Of a DNA stretch of 64,000 bases, positions 36,261-44,936 are shown piece after piece. A model generated the notes under the pieces. That model ran no database searches. It was not told the DNA's origin and saw nothing but the letters and a program-made list of their open reading frames with translations. Each line of letters opens with the position of its first letter. Positions within the stretch are counted from its first letter, which is position 1. Both the position numbers and the translations under genes were made by a program. Source of the DNA: Telluribacter sp035998675 (GTDB taxonomy: Bacteria > Bacteroidota > Bacteroidia > Cytophagales > Spirosomataceae); NCBI RefSeq assembly GCF_035998675.1, contig NZ_DASYHI010000020.1, positions 1,058,186 to 1,122,185 on the forward strand, in the 5' to 3' direction.

Positions 36261-36514
36261 TTGTATTTCTCTGCTAGGTAATCGCCATAAGTCTTTTTTG
36301 TATCCAGGTCAGCTGGTAGTTGTACACCGGTACATAAGTTTTTCACAAAAGGAGAAAGAGGTACTTCATCCTTTGCTTCGGCTTCCTCCTGCGTTACCAG
36401 GAGCTGTAAATAGCCCTCAATCAGTTTAGACAGGCTTTTTTGGTGCGCTTCGGCGTAAGCCTTAGCTTTTTCAATTACCTCTTTATCCAGTTTTAGGGTA
36501 AGTTTGGTGGTCAT
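36257..36514 (-). CDS. DUF6364-type ribbon-helix-helix-like antitoxin
   Basis: This 85-residue protein starts 'TTKLTLKLDKEVIEKAKAYA', which looks like the N-terminal strand and first helix of a ribbon-helix-helix DNA-binding domain. The C-terminal half ('SPFVKNLCTGVQLPADLD') would wrap the PIN toxin. It is first in the operon and 10 bp downstream of a perfect inverted repeat containing the promoter, so it very likely represses its own transcription. Confidence 0.88.
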   Translation of the reverse strand: MTTKLTLKLDKEVIEKAKAYAEAHQKSLSKLIEGYLQLLVTQEEAEAKDEVPLSPFVKNLCTGVQLPADLDTKKTYGDYLAEKYK

Positions 36515-36523
36515 AATCTTCTT

Positions 36524-36564
36524 ATTATACGTACAAATATAAAAATACTGTACGTATAATCAAA
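36524..36564 (-). promoter_or_regulatory. Bacteroidota-type promoter inside a palindromic operator for the PIN toxin-antitoxin operon
   Basis: On the minus strand, TTTG (plus 36561-36564) and TATATTTG (plus 36534-36541) are exactly 19 bp apart, fitting the Bacteroidota consensus TTTG-N19-TAnnTTTG. An inverted repeat, ATTATACGTAC (36524-36534) and GTACGTATAAT (36550-36560), has 11-bp perfect arms that overlap both the -7 box edge and the spacer. Transcription would start about 10 nt before the antitoxin ATG. A dimer of RHH dimers bound here would block RNA polymerase. Confidence 0.85.
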
Positions 36565-36669
36565 GGAGTTCCGGTCGAAATTATGGACAATGTCGTAGGG
36601 TAGTTTAGTTGAAAATCGTCTTTCAGTTACAAAAGCATTTCCCTACCAAGCCCTTTGATTTTTGCTCTG

Positions 36670-38322
36670 ATGAAGACTCCATCTATCCAGTTAGTACTTT
36701 TATTTTTCGTGGCCGTTATCGGCTGTGTGTCCACCGCCTTCGCCCAGACTCCCGTCTGGACCCGTTACGAACAGGGGTTCACCAGCAGCAAAGACTACGA
36801 AAACCCCATTTATAACGTCAAGAACTTCAGCGTGCGCTTCACCTCCCCCAGCGGCCGCACCAAAAATATCAATGGTTTCTGGGATGGGGTCCGCAACTGG
36901 AAGGTACGTATAGCCCCCGACGAAACCGGTAGCTGGACCTGGGAAACCCTCTGCTCCGATACCACCAACACCGGACTGCACCGTCAGAAGGGTACCTTTC
37001 AGGTAAGCGCCAATACGAGCAAGCACGACATTTACCAGCACGGAAGCATCATACGGCCCCGCGGCAGCTATCACCTCACCCACGCCGACGGTACCCCCTT
37101 TTTCTGGACTGCCTGCACCGCCTGGAACGGTACACTCAAATCCACCGAAGCCGAGTGGGATACCTACTTGGCCCAGCGCGCGCAGAACGGCTACAGTGTC
37201 ATCCAGTTTGTGACCACCCAGTGGCGCGGCGGCGACAAGAACAGCCGTGGTGAAGTGGCCATCGAGGGTAGTGGCAAGATTAAAATCAACCCTTCCTTCT
37301 TCCAGCACCTCGACGGCAAGGTGGACAAGATCAACGAATACGGCTTGGTGGCGGCACCGGTGTTGCTGTGGGCGCTGCCAACTTTTCAGGGTCGCGAACT
37401 GAGCCCCGGCTACTACCTGCCCGAGGAAGAGGCCATTCTGCTGGCCCGCTACATGGTGGCTCGCTACGGCGGCAATCAGGTGATCTGGATTCTGGGTGGC
37501 GACGGCAAGTATACCGACCAGTACGAGCAGCGCTGGAAAAGCATCGGGCGCGGCGTGTTCGGCGATGAGCACGGGAACGCCCGACCGCCGGGCGTAGTAG
37601 CCCAGCACCCCGGCGGCGGCTCCTGGATCGGCGAGGTCTACGCCAACGAACCCTGGCTGGATATTGTAGGCTACCAGTCGGGTCATAACCGCTCAGACCG
37701 GGCCGTAAATTTTATGACTAAAGGCCCCGTAGCCCGTATGTGGGACAAACTGCCGGCCCGTGCACTCATAAACATGGAGCCGGTCTACGAAGAAACCAGC
37801 CCGAACATCAAAGCCATTGATATCCGGAATGCCAGCTACTGGAGTATCCTCAACGCCCCCACCGCCGGAATTACCTACGGCGCCTACGGTCTCTGGCCCT
37901 GGCTGCGCAAAGGCGAGGATATCCTGAACCACGCCAGCAAAGGCGAAGGCATGAGCCGCTGGGACGAGAGCATCAAGCTACCCGGCAGCCTACAGGTAGG
38001 GTACCTGGCCCGGTTCATGAAGCAATTGGAATGGTGGAACCTCAAACCCGCCCCCGACCTGCTGGTAGCCCAGCCCGGAGACAAGCAGGCCAACCACTTC
38101 GTATCGGTATCCCGCACCGACGACGGCAACACCCTCGTCGCCTACCTGCCTACGTCTACCCCTATTCAACTCTATAACCCCTCCAACACTACCTACAGTG
38201 CGCAATGGTTCAATCCGGTGAGTAATCAGACTACGGCGGGTAAGGTACAGACCAGTAAGGGAGTACTTACCGCTACTCCTCCGGCGGGTGGTGAGGACTG
38301 GGTTCTGGTGCTAAAAAAATAA
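36670..38322 (+). CDS. Apiosidase-like glycoside hydrolase (DUF5060-DUF4038-collagen_bind_2)
   Basis: The ATG at 36670 gives a signal peptide (SIQLVLLFFVAVIGCVSTAFAQ) and 550 residues; an in-frame ATG five codons upstream is less suitable. The N-terminal DUF5060 sandwich (~25-110) is followed by a DUF4038 TIM barrel ('HADGTPFFWTACTAW', 'QNGYSVIQFVTTQW', 'GGNQVIWILGGDGKY', 'ALINMEPVYEETS'). A short C-terminal beta domain follows (~465-550, 'GNTLVAYLPTSTPIQLY', 'WVLVLKK'). This order is that of GH140-type apiosidases that remove apiose-linked side chains from rhamnogalacturonan II. GH140 membership is likely but not proven. It is monocistronic. Confidence 0.85.
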   Translation: MKTPSIQLVLLFFVAVIGCVSTAFAQTPVWTRYEQGFTSSKDYENPIYNVKNFSVRFTSPSGRTKNINGFWDGVRNWKVRIAPDETGSWTWETLCSDTTNTGLHRQKGTFQVSANTSKHDIYQHGSIIRPRGSYHLTHADGTPFFWTACTAWNGTLKSTEAEWDTYLAQRAQNGYSVIQFVTTQWRGGDKNSRGEVAIEGSGKIKINPSFFQHLDGKVDKINEYGLVAAPVLLWALPTFQGRELSPGYYLPEEEAILLARYMVARYGGNQVIWILGGDGKYTDQYEQRWKSIGRGVFGDEHGNARPPGVVAQHPGGGSWIGEVYANEPWLDIVGYQSGHNRSDRAVNFMTKGPVARMWDKLPARALINMEPVYEETSPNIKAIDIRNASYWSILNAPTAGITYGAYGLWPWLRKGEDILNHASKGEGMSRWDESIKLPGSLQVGYLARFMKQLEWWNLKPAPDLLVAQPGDKQANHFVSVSRTDDGNTLVAYLPTSTPIQLYNPSNTTYSAQWFNPVSNQTTAGKVQTSKGVLTATPPAGGEDWVLVLKK

Positions 38323-38591
38323 ATTTAGCAGATAAACTATATAACCTTCTTCAGTGACTCCGCAAGTACCGTTTGATAAAATTATAACCTTTATGGTATT
38401 AGCTAATGGTATTTTTTGAAACTTGGTGGTATGATTATAATCCAAACAGCTATCAGGCAAGAAAAACATCATAACTTACTATCGCATATTACGCTTGGCA
38501 TTCTCTCGAGGTGGGATTGATTCTCCTTAATCACAGACTTTTACTGGCGGCATTACTAAGCTGCGATCTATTTCAATCATTTTGTTATCTT

Positions 38592-39668
38592 ATGACTATA
38601 AAATTTCTTCAGGCTCGCAATGGGGACTGTATTCATATACGCTTCAAAGTACATGAAGCATATATGAATATTCTCATAGATGGTGGCACTTCTCGTGCGT
38701 ATGAGTTCAAGAATGCCAAGCAACGGTGGGAAGACGGAGAATTAAAGCTGCTCATTGCTACCATCAAGGAAAGGGGAGAAAAGATTGACCTGTTGATCTT
38801 GACTCATGTAGATGATGATCACATTGGTGGAATCTTGAAATGGTTGGGCAAGGACCAAGAGGCACATCTACTGATTGGCAGCGTATGGTTCAACTCCGGA
38901 CGACTCATCAATGAATATTTTAATGAGTCTGAGGTAGAAGAAAACTTAATCAAATTAGAAGTGACCGATCCATCCAACCCGGACACCAGTATTAGGCAAG
39001 GCGTTGTATTTGAGAATTATATCACTAAATACGGCATATGGAAAAGACAGTTGATTATAGCAGGCGATAAAAAAGAAGCGCAGGGTATAACCTTTTATAT
39101 ACTTTCACCCAATGAGGAAAAATTGCAAAGTCTGCGAAGAAAATGGGATAGGGAAACCCCCTCAACTGATACTGGAGGTGGTACTGATGATTACCATCAT
39201 ACGTTGAAAGCACTTATAGAAAGTGACCTCTTTACCGAAGATACTGCACCGCACAATGGATCTTCGATTGCTTTTTTGTTGCGCTACCAAAATACAGATT
39301 GTCTTTTCTTGGCTGATGCTCATCCATCGATAGTAGTTGAATCGCTCAAGAATTTGGGCTTTTCAAAAGAAAAACCGGTGCAGGCAGCGCTAGTCAAACT
39401 ATCCCACCATGGAAGCAAAGCTAATAGCAGTACCGCTATGTTCGATATGATTGAATCAAATACTTTTGTCATCAGTACCAATGGAGATGTCCACAATCAT
39501 CCAGATAAACAGTTATTGGCTCGACTGATTAGCCATTACCCGAAAGCAACGCTCTATTTTAACTATTCACAGGTAATTTCAAAGGTCTTTACCGAGCAGG
39601 ATTACCAAGACTTTCCGGATTTCCGTCCTTTGTCCTGTCAAAACGAAGAGTTTACATATGACCATTGA
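38592..39668 (+). CDS. Metallo-beta-lactamase-fold hydrolase, ComEC-like; first gene of ABC-3C-type operon
   Basis: The start at 38592 (MTIKFLQARNGDCIHIRF) removes an implausible leader and gives 358 residues. The MBL fold is shown by 'NILIDGG', the metal motif H72-V-D-D-D-H77-I-G-G (the HxDxDH form found in ComEC-like nucleases and hydrolases), a later 'FLLRYQNTDCLFLADAHP', and 'KLSHHGSKANS' (H272, H273). It has no signal peptide, so it acts in the cytoplasm. Its stop overlaps the next gene by 11 bp. In this operon it may be a nuclease or nucleotide-hydrolase effector. AT-rich codon use differs from the glycan genes on either side. Confidence 0.85.
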   Translation: MTIKFLQARNGDCIHIRFKVHEAYMNILIDGGTSRAYEFKNAKQRWEDGELKLLIATIKERGEKIDLLILTHVDDDHIGGILKWLGKDQEAHLLIGSVWFNSGRLINEYFNESEVEENLIKLEVTDPSNPDTSIRQGVVFENYITKYGIWKRQLIIAGDKKEAQGITFYILSPNEEKLQSLRRKWDRETPSTDTGGGTDDYHHTLKALIESDLFTEDTAPHNGSSIAFLLRYQNTDCLFLADAHPSIVVESLKNLGFSKEKPVQAALVKLSHHGSKANSSTAMFDMIESNTFVISTNGDVHNHPDKQLLARLISHYPKATLYFNYSQVISKVFTEQDYQDFPDFRPLSCQNEEFTYDH

Positions 39669-41001
39669 CCAACTACAGGAATACATTGTTTGTGTGCACA
39701 CCGGCAGCGGCTGTCTGTTTCAACCAATGACAGAGGAGCAATGTTCTTATGTATTAACCGCCAAACATATTTTTATTGAAGCCGGGGAACTCACCACAAA
39801 AGAGATCCTCATCAGCCGTAGTCGTTTGGGAGAAGGAGGACCTGAATTACACAAAATATCATTTGGCACTTTACATAAAGGCGTTAACTATTTTCCGCAT
39901 CCAGATAAAGACATTGCCATCCTTAAGATTGAAAAGCAAGATGGGCTTGACTATCTCATTAGGGCCGATGACGTGTTGACAGATCGTAAAGGTTACTTTC
40001 TGTCAGGCTATCCTTATATCCGCCGCAATACCTCCACGCCTATTCCTGAATGGTACCGCAACAATGAAGACGTGGTAATCAAGGAACAGAAAGGTGAATT
40101 TAGGGAGGCTCGGGTGGAGGGAGCACCAAATCACGAGGAAATCAAAGGACAGTCTGGTGGGGGCATCCTCAAAATAAAAGGAAAATATCTGTTGCTAGCA
40201 GGTGTACAGAACCGGATGGTTCCCGGAAACGAGCAGTTAGGAAATATTTTATTTTCTCCGTTATGCAGCTTTGATGAAATTATCCTACTATACTCTAGTG
40301 AACTGACAACTCTCTGTGCTCCCTACATGCGGTGTTTTTCTTATCTGAAGGACTATGTATTTAACTTGCAGGCCGGCTTGTATACAGATGACGTGGCTTA
40401 TGCTATTGAGTACTTAAAGACCAGAACAGTTCAGATTGTCCAGAGTAAGACAACACCCTATTTTATAAAAGAGTTTTTCAACATCAAGTTATTAATCAAC
40501 CAACAACCACAGGAAGTACTTCAAACTAGAAATATTTGGATCGCTTGGCTTGAATTCCTTATCATCCTCAACATTGCCAAGGAAAAAGTGCACAGTAGTG
40601 AAGAGCTGGAAGAAGTTTTCAATTCCTTTCGAATGCTATTTTCCAATACTGAGGGTGATTGGTCGGGGGAACTACAAAACATTCTTTATTCTGATTTCCG
40701 CGGACTCCGCGAAAATGGGCTGGTAGTCATTGGGACACCGAACCCGCCACACAATGATGGATATGAACTTCCATATGGTATTCCGCTGATCACCCAAGTT
40801 AAGAGACAAACTGATAGATCAAAGCTGAAAATAGATGACGGCATTAGTTACCCTTTTGATAAATTTCGATTTGTACACCTTGACTACTTTAAGAATAAAA
40901 CCATTTCCAAAAAATACCTAGAATACCGAGACATCAACAACGACATAGAGCTATTGGCAAAACTAAAAAACGAGTATGAGCAATTATTCAAAACTGACTG
41001 A
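39658..41001 (+). CDS. Trypsin-like serine protease with long C-terminal domain (ABC-3C-type effector component)
   Basis: This 447-residue protein has an intact chymotrypsin-fold triad: H37 in 'YVLTAKHIF', D85 in 'PDKDIAILK' and S166 in 'IKGQSGGGIL', with no signal peptide. The first ~210 residues are the protease. The rest (~215-447) is an alpha-rich domain with 'EEVFNSFRMLF', 'QNILYSDFRGLRENGLVVIG' and 'YPFDKFRFVHLDYFKNKTIS'. I read it as one of the C-terminal domains that tie effectors to the ABC ATPase in ABC-three-component systems. The gene overlaps its neighbours by 11 and 26 bp. Cytoplasmic trypsin folds of this kind are typical of conflict systems. Its substrate is unknown; the partner MBL enzyme or a host protein are options. 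Confidence 0.85.
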   Translation: MTIDQLQEYIVCVHTGSGCLFQPMTEEQCSYVLTAKHIFIEAGELTTKEILISRSRLGEGGPELHKISFGTLHKGVNYFPHPDKDIAILKIEKQDGLDYLIRADDVLTDRKGYFLSGYPYIRRNTSTPIPEWYRNNEDVVIKEQKGEFREARVEGAPNHEEIKGQSGGGILKIKGKYLLLAGVQNRMVPGNEQLGNILFSPLCSFDEIILLYSSELTTLCAPYMRCFSYLKDYVFNLQAGLYTDDVAYAIEYLKTRTVQIVQSKTTPYFIKEFFNIKLLINQQPQEVLQTRNIWIAWLEFLIILNIAKEKVHSSEELEEVFNSFRMLFSNTEGDWSGELQNILYSDFRGLRENGLVVIGTPNPPHNDGYELPYGIPLITQVKRQTDRSKLKIDDGISYPFDKFRFVHLDYFKNKTISKKYLEYRDINNDIELLAKLKNEYEQLFKTD

Positions 41002-41551
41002 TAGCCTTCATGCATTTATTCGGCAAACTTTTCCGAATGTGCAATGTCATATTGAGCATACAGAATACCAAGGTACCATTCATTCCTTTTTCCTGCAGTG
41101 TTCCACATCGCAGGTACTAGAAGAAGAATGGCAATCTTTGTCTAATGCCATTGCCTTTCACTACCAGTCCAAGATTGAGTCTGAGTTTGAACGCTGGAAC
41201 TTCTACCTGTTTTATCTTGTCGACACGCTAGTTAACCGTGGCTTGAAATTCAGGATTGAAAATGATCCTATATCCAGCCGTAAGATTGTTATTGATAATT
41301 TTAAGGGTACACTTACACCTCCTGACATCAAGGATATAATTGACGAGCATATCACTAACCGGAATGTTCTCTTCACACTACCAAAGGTCAACATGAAATC
41401 ATCAAGAGCCGGTTTCGGAAAAAACGAATTACTGGCGCAGGCCATTGCTACTGTTCCTCGTACCGGAAATAAGAAAAAGATAGATGATGTATCGGTACAG
41501 ATACTAAAAACCATTGAAACACATTTTATCAATGAAATTCAAAAAAGTTGA
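40976..41551 (+). CDS. ABC-three-component system middle component (MC1-like)
   Basis: This 191-residue protein has no enzymatic motif. The recognisable stretch is 'ERWNFYLFYLVDTLVNRGLK' followed by 'FRIENDPISSRKIVID', which I associate with middle component 1 of ABC-3C systems: a small protein between effector and ATPase genes with a W-N-x-Y strand and an R-K-I-V motif. It overlaps the protease gene by 26 bp and the ATPase gene by 20 bp, implying fixed stoichiometry and a complex. The exact MC subtype is from memory and should be confirmed by profile search. Confidence 0.75.
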   Translation: MSNYSKLTDSLHAFIRQTFPNVQCHIEHTEYQGTIHSFFLQCSTSQVLEEEWQSLSNAIAFHYQSKIESEFERWNFYLFYLVDTLVNRGLKFRIENDPISSRKIVIDNFKGTLTPPDIKDIIDEHITNRNVLFTLPKVNMKSSRAGFGKNELLAQAIATVPRTGNKKKIDDVSVQILKTIETHFINEIQKS

Positions 41552-44500
41552 GATTCAGGCATTCAGGGCTTATGCACATGTAGCGGATGGCACCTTCGAT
41601 TTTGAGCTAACACCAAATGAGTATGCGGATTTCGTTTCAATCTATGCCCCCAACGGCTTTGGAAAAACCTCTTTCTACGATGCTGTTGAATGGGGCTACA
41701 CTAAAAATATCCACCGCTTTCTGCGCAAACACAAGTTTAACTTAGAAGTCGCAAAATCCGAAAAAAATATTAATGAACTTGAGCAGCAATATATCCTTAA
41801 AAATAGGGATGCCACTGACCTAGAAGGATTTGTTAGGCTGTACACCACCGCATCGGACTCTCCCATCGAAAACAAGATCGAAATAAAACGGAAGGGTAGC
41901 ATAGATTATAAATTCAAGGAAAAAGAGACAGTTCGATCATATTTTCAACAGGTGATTTTATCACAGGAATGGATCGATGCATTTTTAAAAGAAGATAACG
42001 GCAGTGATCGGTACCGCACCTTCATTGATTATTTCGGTGATATGGAACTCGACCAGTATTACCGTGATCTTATCTCACTTTTGAGAACAAACGAAAACAC
42101 CATTACAAGTTTACAGGAGCAGCTAAAAGGCCTTCAACTAGAACTGACATTTGATGGCGATACTGAGATCCTCACCAAGATCAATGAGCAGATTAGCAAA
42201 GCCAATCAGCTAGGAGTGAACTTGCCACTACTGGAAGGCAGCCCAACTGAAAAAGACTTGCTTCATTTTACAAATATTATATCAGAAAAGCAAAACGAAG
42301 CCAACTTTTCTATGCAACGTGATGAGCAGAGCATTTCTTTCATTGAAACGGCTTTCATCGGTGATAACAGCACACCAAATATCGATAAATACTTTCAATT
42401 AAAGCAGCTATTGGAGGAACTGGAAAAAACAGAGGAATTGATGGCTGATCTGTTGAAAGACTTTAAGCAAAAGCAGGAAGTACAACAAGCAGTCGCTGTT
42501 GTCAACGAAAAGACAAAGCTAACGTTAAAGGCAAGAGATGAGCTTACAAGACTGATGGCATCTTTCCCACTGTACAGCGAAGTTGTTCGGCAGATTCAAC
42601 TCAATGAAAAGCAACAAGCTGAAAACAATCTAATAATCAAACAACTGGAAGAGAAACTGGCTGTATTGAGATTGGAAGACACAGACATACAAGTAAAAAT
42701 AGCAAACCAACTAAAACAGCTTCAAGATCTTACACAGAAAATTAATGATCTTCCCTTAAAGGAGGAGATTATGATAAAACTCAAAATTAACACTACTGAT
42801 CTGTTAAAGAAAAAGGAAGTTATCCAGGCGGACATTGAACTCGTAAAGGAAGAGGTGAATCGTTTAGCAAAGGAAAGGACAACTTTGCAAATAGCGCTCA
42901 GTCAATTGCAGAACGAACAGCTGACTGAGCTATCACCTGAGATCTTGGCATCATACCAAGATCCAGTAGCAGAGATCCACCAGATCGAGACTTCAGAAGA
43001 AGATCTGGCTCAAGAAATTTTATCACTGGATGAACTTATTCAGAGACAAAACAGCCTTATTTCAGATTTAGAACAATTCATTGCAAAAGGAATTGAGATA
43101 ATTCATAGCACCCGAGCATCATCCTGTCCTCTGTGTACCTATGCCTTTGAAAGTTATGATGCGTTGGCAAGAACCCTGTCCAACAATAAGGTACTTCCAA
43201 GTCAACTTATGTCTTACCTACAACAAAAGGCAGTTGTAGAGACAAGCCTTCTAGCAATAAGAATAAATAAAAAAGAGTGCTTATCTGGGTTGATCGATAC
43301 CATTTCTGGCCATCTTACACAACTTGATATACCCTGGCGAGAAGCAGAGGAAACTTTAGCCAATCAGATGCTGCAGGAGTTAATGCTAGAAGATAGACTT
43401 AAGCTTCTTTCAGAAGAGTCGCTAAAGATACAGACCTATTTTGGAAGCAGCGATCCGGAAACATACAAAGAAAAGCTGCAGTATGAATTGGAAGTAAACA
43501 AAAAAGTAATCGAATCAATGTATGCAGAGCAGTCAAAACTATCCAAGGAAATCGACCAGGATTCGGAGCAGCTCGAATTGCTGACCAAACACCTATTAAT
43601 GCGGAAGGAAACGTTAACGACTCTTGCGGCTGACAGTACATATAATCAGGTATTACTTTTTCATCAAAAATGGTTTGAAACTCAGTCTTTTTCAGAAAAG
43701 TTATACGAACAAAGATTAGTTAATTTGGAAAGCAAACTACTCAGTCATCAAGAAGAGGTAAATGTCTTACATCAGCGACAAGCAGCTATTGAAAGTAATT
43801 TAAAAAACAATGACCAAAAAAGTTGTGAAGAGCAATTGCAGGCCATCCAATCCCAAAAAAAAATATTACAACGGGAGCTGGTTTCTTTTGAACAATTCGT
43901 CGAGTCGAAGCTGAGTATACAAGTGAGCGGTGCTTCACGTAAGCAAATAGAAAAAATGTTAAATGAAAGACGTTTTAAAATAAAGGAAAACACCACCATC
44001 CAAGATAAACTGAATGAGCATTATTCCTTGTTGCTGCAGTTAAAAGAAAATGTGCTACCTTATTTAAAATTTGAAAGAGCCAAACAAACTGACATAGAGA
44101 TCCGCAAACGTATTAAGCTACTCAAATTAAAAGTAAAGCCTGAACTAGAAGTAGAAAAGAAAAAAGTGTCATCATTCATTGATGAGCAGATTAAATCTTT
44201 CTTTTATGAAGACCTGATCAATGATATCTATCGGAAGATGGATCCCCACCCTGAGTACAAACAGATTAAATTCATTTGCGATTTCACTGACGATAAGCCA
44301 CAACTGAATGTGAGTGTCACCAATAAAGATCAGGATCGTTTCCTAATTCCTAATCTTTATTTCAGCACAGCACAATTAAACATTCTTAGCCTAAGCATAT
44401 TCCTAGCAAAAGCACTGAATGCATGTGATGAAAAAGAAAATCCAGTAGATTGTATTTTCATTGATGATCCTATTCAATCTATGGATAGTATAAATGTGCT

Positions 44501-44666
44501 TTCTACTATCGACTTACTAAGAAGTATCGTGGTTAATAGCAAAAAGCAAATTATTCTGTCTACTCATGATGAGAACTTTCATCAACTCCTACAGAAGAAG
44601 CTTCCACCTGGCTTATTTAAGTCAAAATTTATTGAATTAGAAACGTTTGGCAAAGTTAAAAGATAA
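41532..44666 (+). CDS. Rad50/SMC-like ABC ATPase with central zinc hook (ABC-3C ATPase)
   Basis: The start at 41532 (MKFKKVEIQAFRAY) is preferred because SMC-like proteins begin directly with this strand; 1044 residues result. Walker A is A39-P-N-G-F-G-K-T-S47. Two very long coiled coils (~170-530 and ~540-880) flank C532-P-L-C535, a Rad50-type zinc-hook CxxC placed exactly mid-protein. The C-terminal head has an ABC signature-like 'FSTAQLNILSLSIFLAKAL', Walker B 'CIFIDDPIQSMD' (D978, D979) and the switch His in 'ILSTHDENF'. Such ATPases sense DNA ends or structures and would trigger the upstream effectors. It is the last gene of the operon and no terminator is evident. Confidence 0.92.
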   Translation: MKFKKVEIQAFRAYAHVADGTFDFELTPNEYADFVSIYAPNGFGKTSFYDAVEWGYTKNIHRFLRKHKFNLEVAKSEKNINELEQQYILKNRDATDLEGFVRLYTTASDSPIENKIEIKRKGSIDYKFKEKETVRSYFQQVILSQEWIDAFLKEDNGSDRYRTFIDYFGDMELDQYYRDLISLLRTNENTITSLQEQLKGLQLELTFDGDTEILTKINEQISKANQLGVNLPLLEGSPTEKDLLHFTNIISEKQNEANFSMQRDEQSISFIETAFIGDNSTPNIDKYFQLKQLLEELEKTEELMADLLKDFKQKQEVQQAVAVVNEKTKLTLKARDELTRLMASFPLYSEVVRQIQLNEKQQAENNLIIKQLEEKLAVLRLEDTDIQVKIANQLKQLQDLTQKINDLPLKEEIMIKLKINTTDLLKKKEVIQADIELVKEEVNRLAKERTTLQIALSQLQNEQLTELSPEILASYQDPVAEIHQIETSEEDLAQEILSLDELIQRQNSLISDLEQFIAKGIEIIHSTRASSCPLCTYAFESYDALARTLSNNKVLPSQLMSYLQQKAVVETSLLAIRINKKECLSGLIDTISGHLTQLDIPWREAEETLANQMLQELMLEDRLKLLSEESLKIQTYFGSSDPETYKEKLQYELEVNKKVIESMYAEQSKLSKEIDQDSEQLELLTKHLLMRKETLTTLAADSTYNQVLLFHQKWFETQSFSEKLYEQRLVNLESKLLSHQEEVNVLHQRQAAIESNLKNNDQKSCEEQLQAIQSQKKILQRELVSFEQFVESKLSIQVSGASRKQIEKMLNERRFKIKENTTIQDKLNEHYSLLLQLKENVLPYLKFERAKQTDIEIRKRIKLLKLKVKPELEVEKKKVSSFIDEQIKSFFYEDLINDIYRKMDPHPEYKQIKFICDFTDDKPQLNVSVTNKDQDRFLIPNLYFSTAQLNILSLSIFLAKALNACDEKENPVDCIFIDDPIQSMDSINVLSTIDLLRSIVVNSKKQIILSTHDENFHQLLQKKLPPGLFKSKFIELETFGKVKR

Positions 44667-44936
44667 AATAATTATAACAGAAAGAGGCAATACAGAAAAT
44701 GTAAAGCAAATTTTGGTAGTGGTAAATTCAAAGGTGATTACAGGTTTGTTAGTGCATCAATTGTATCGACATAACAAAGCATAAGCCCTAGCAGAAGCTA
44801 TTTTAATACAAAGAAAATAAATACGGTTACCAGATAATTTACTACCACCAACCAAACAGGGTGCGTACACAGATATGTCGTCTGCAATTCAGAGGCTTAT
44901 AATAGCATATTTGTTCTGATTCGATGAAATACTAAA

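Noticed and set aside
36700..37686. 328-codon open frame on the minus strand
   Set aside because: Antisense to the apiosidase-like gene, whose motifs are clear. The mirror frame has no plausible protein features.
38511..38591. Longer N-terminus for the MBL-fold gene
   Set aside because: The extra 27 residues precede the universally placed first strand (TIKFLQARNGDC) and look like translated intergenic DNA.
44667..44936. Imperfect inverted repeat around TTTGGTAGTGGTAAAT and ATTTACTACCACCAA
   Set aside because: The arms do not match well enough to pair, and no terminator or IS end could be supported after the ABC operon.
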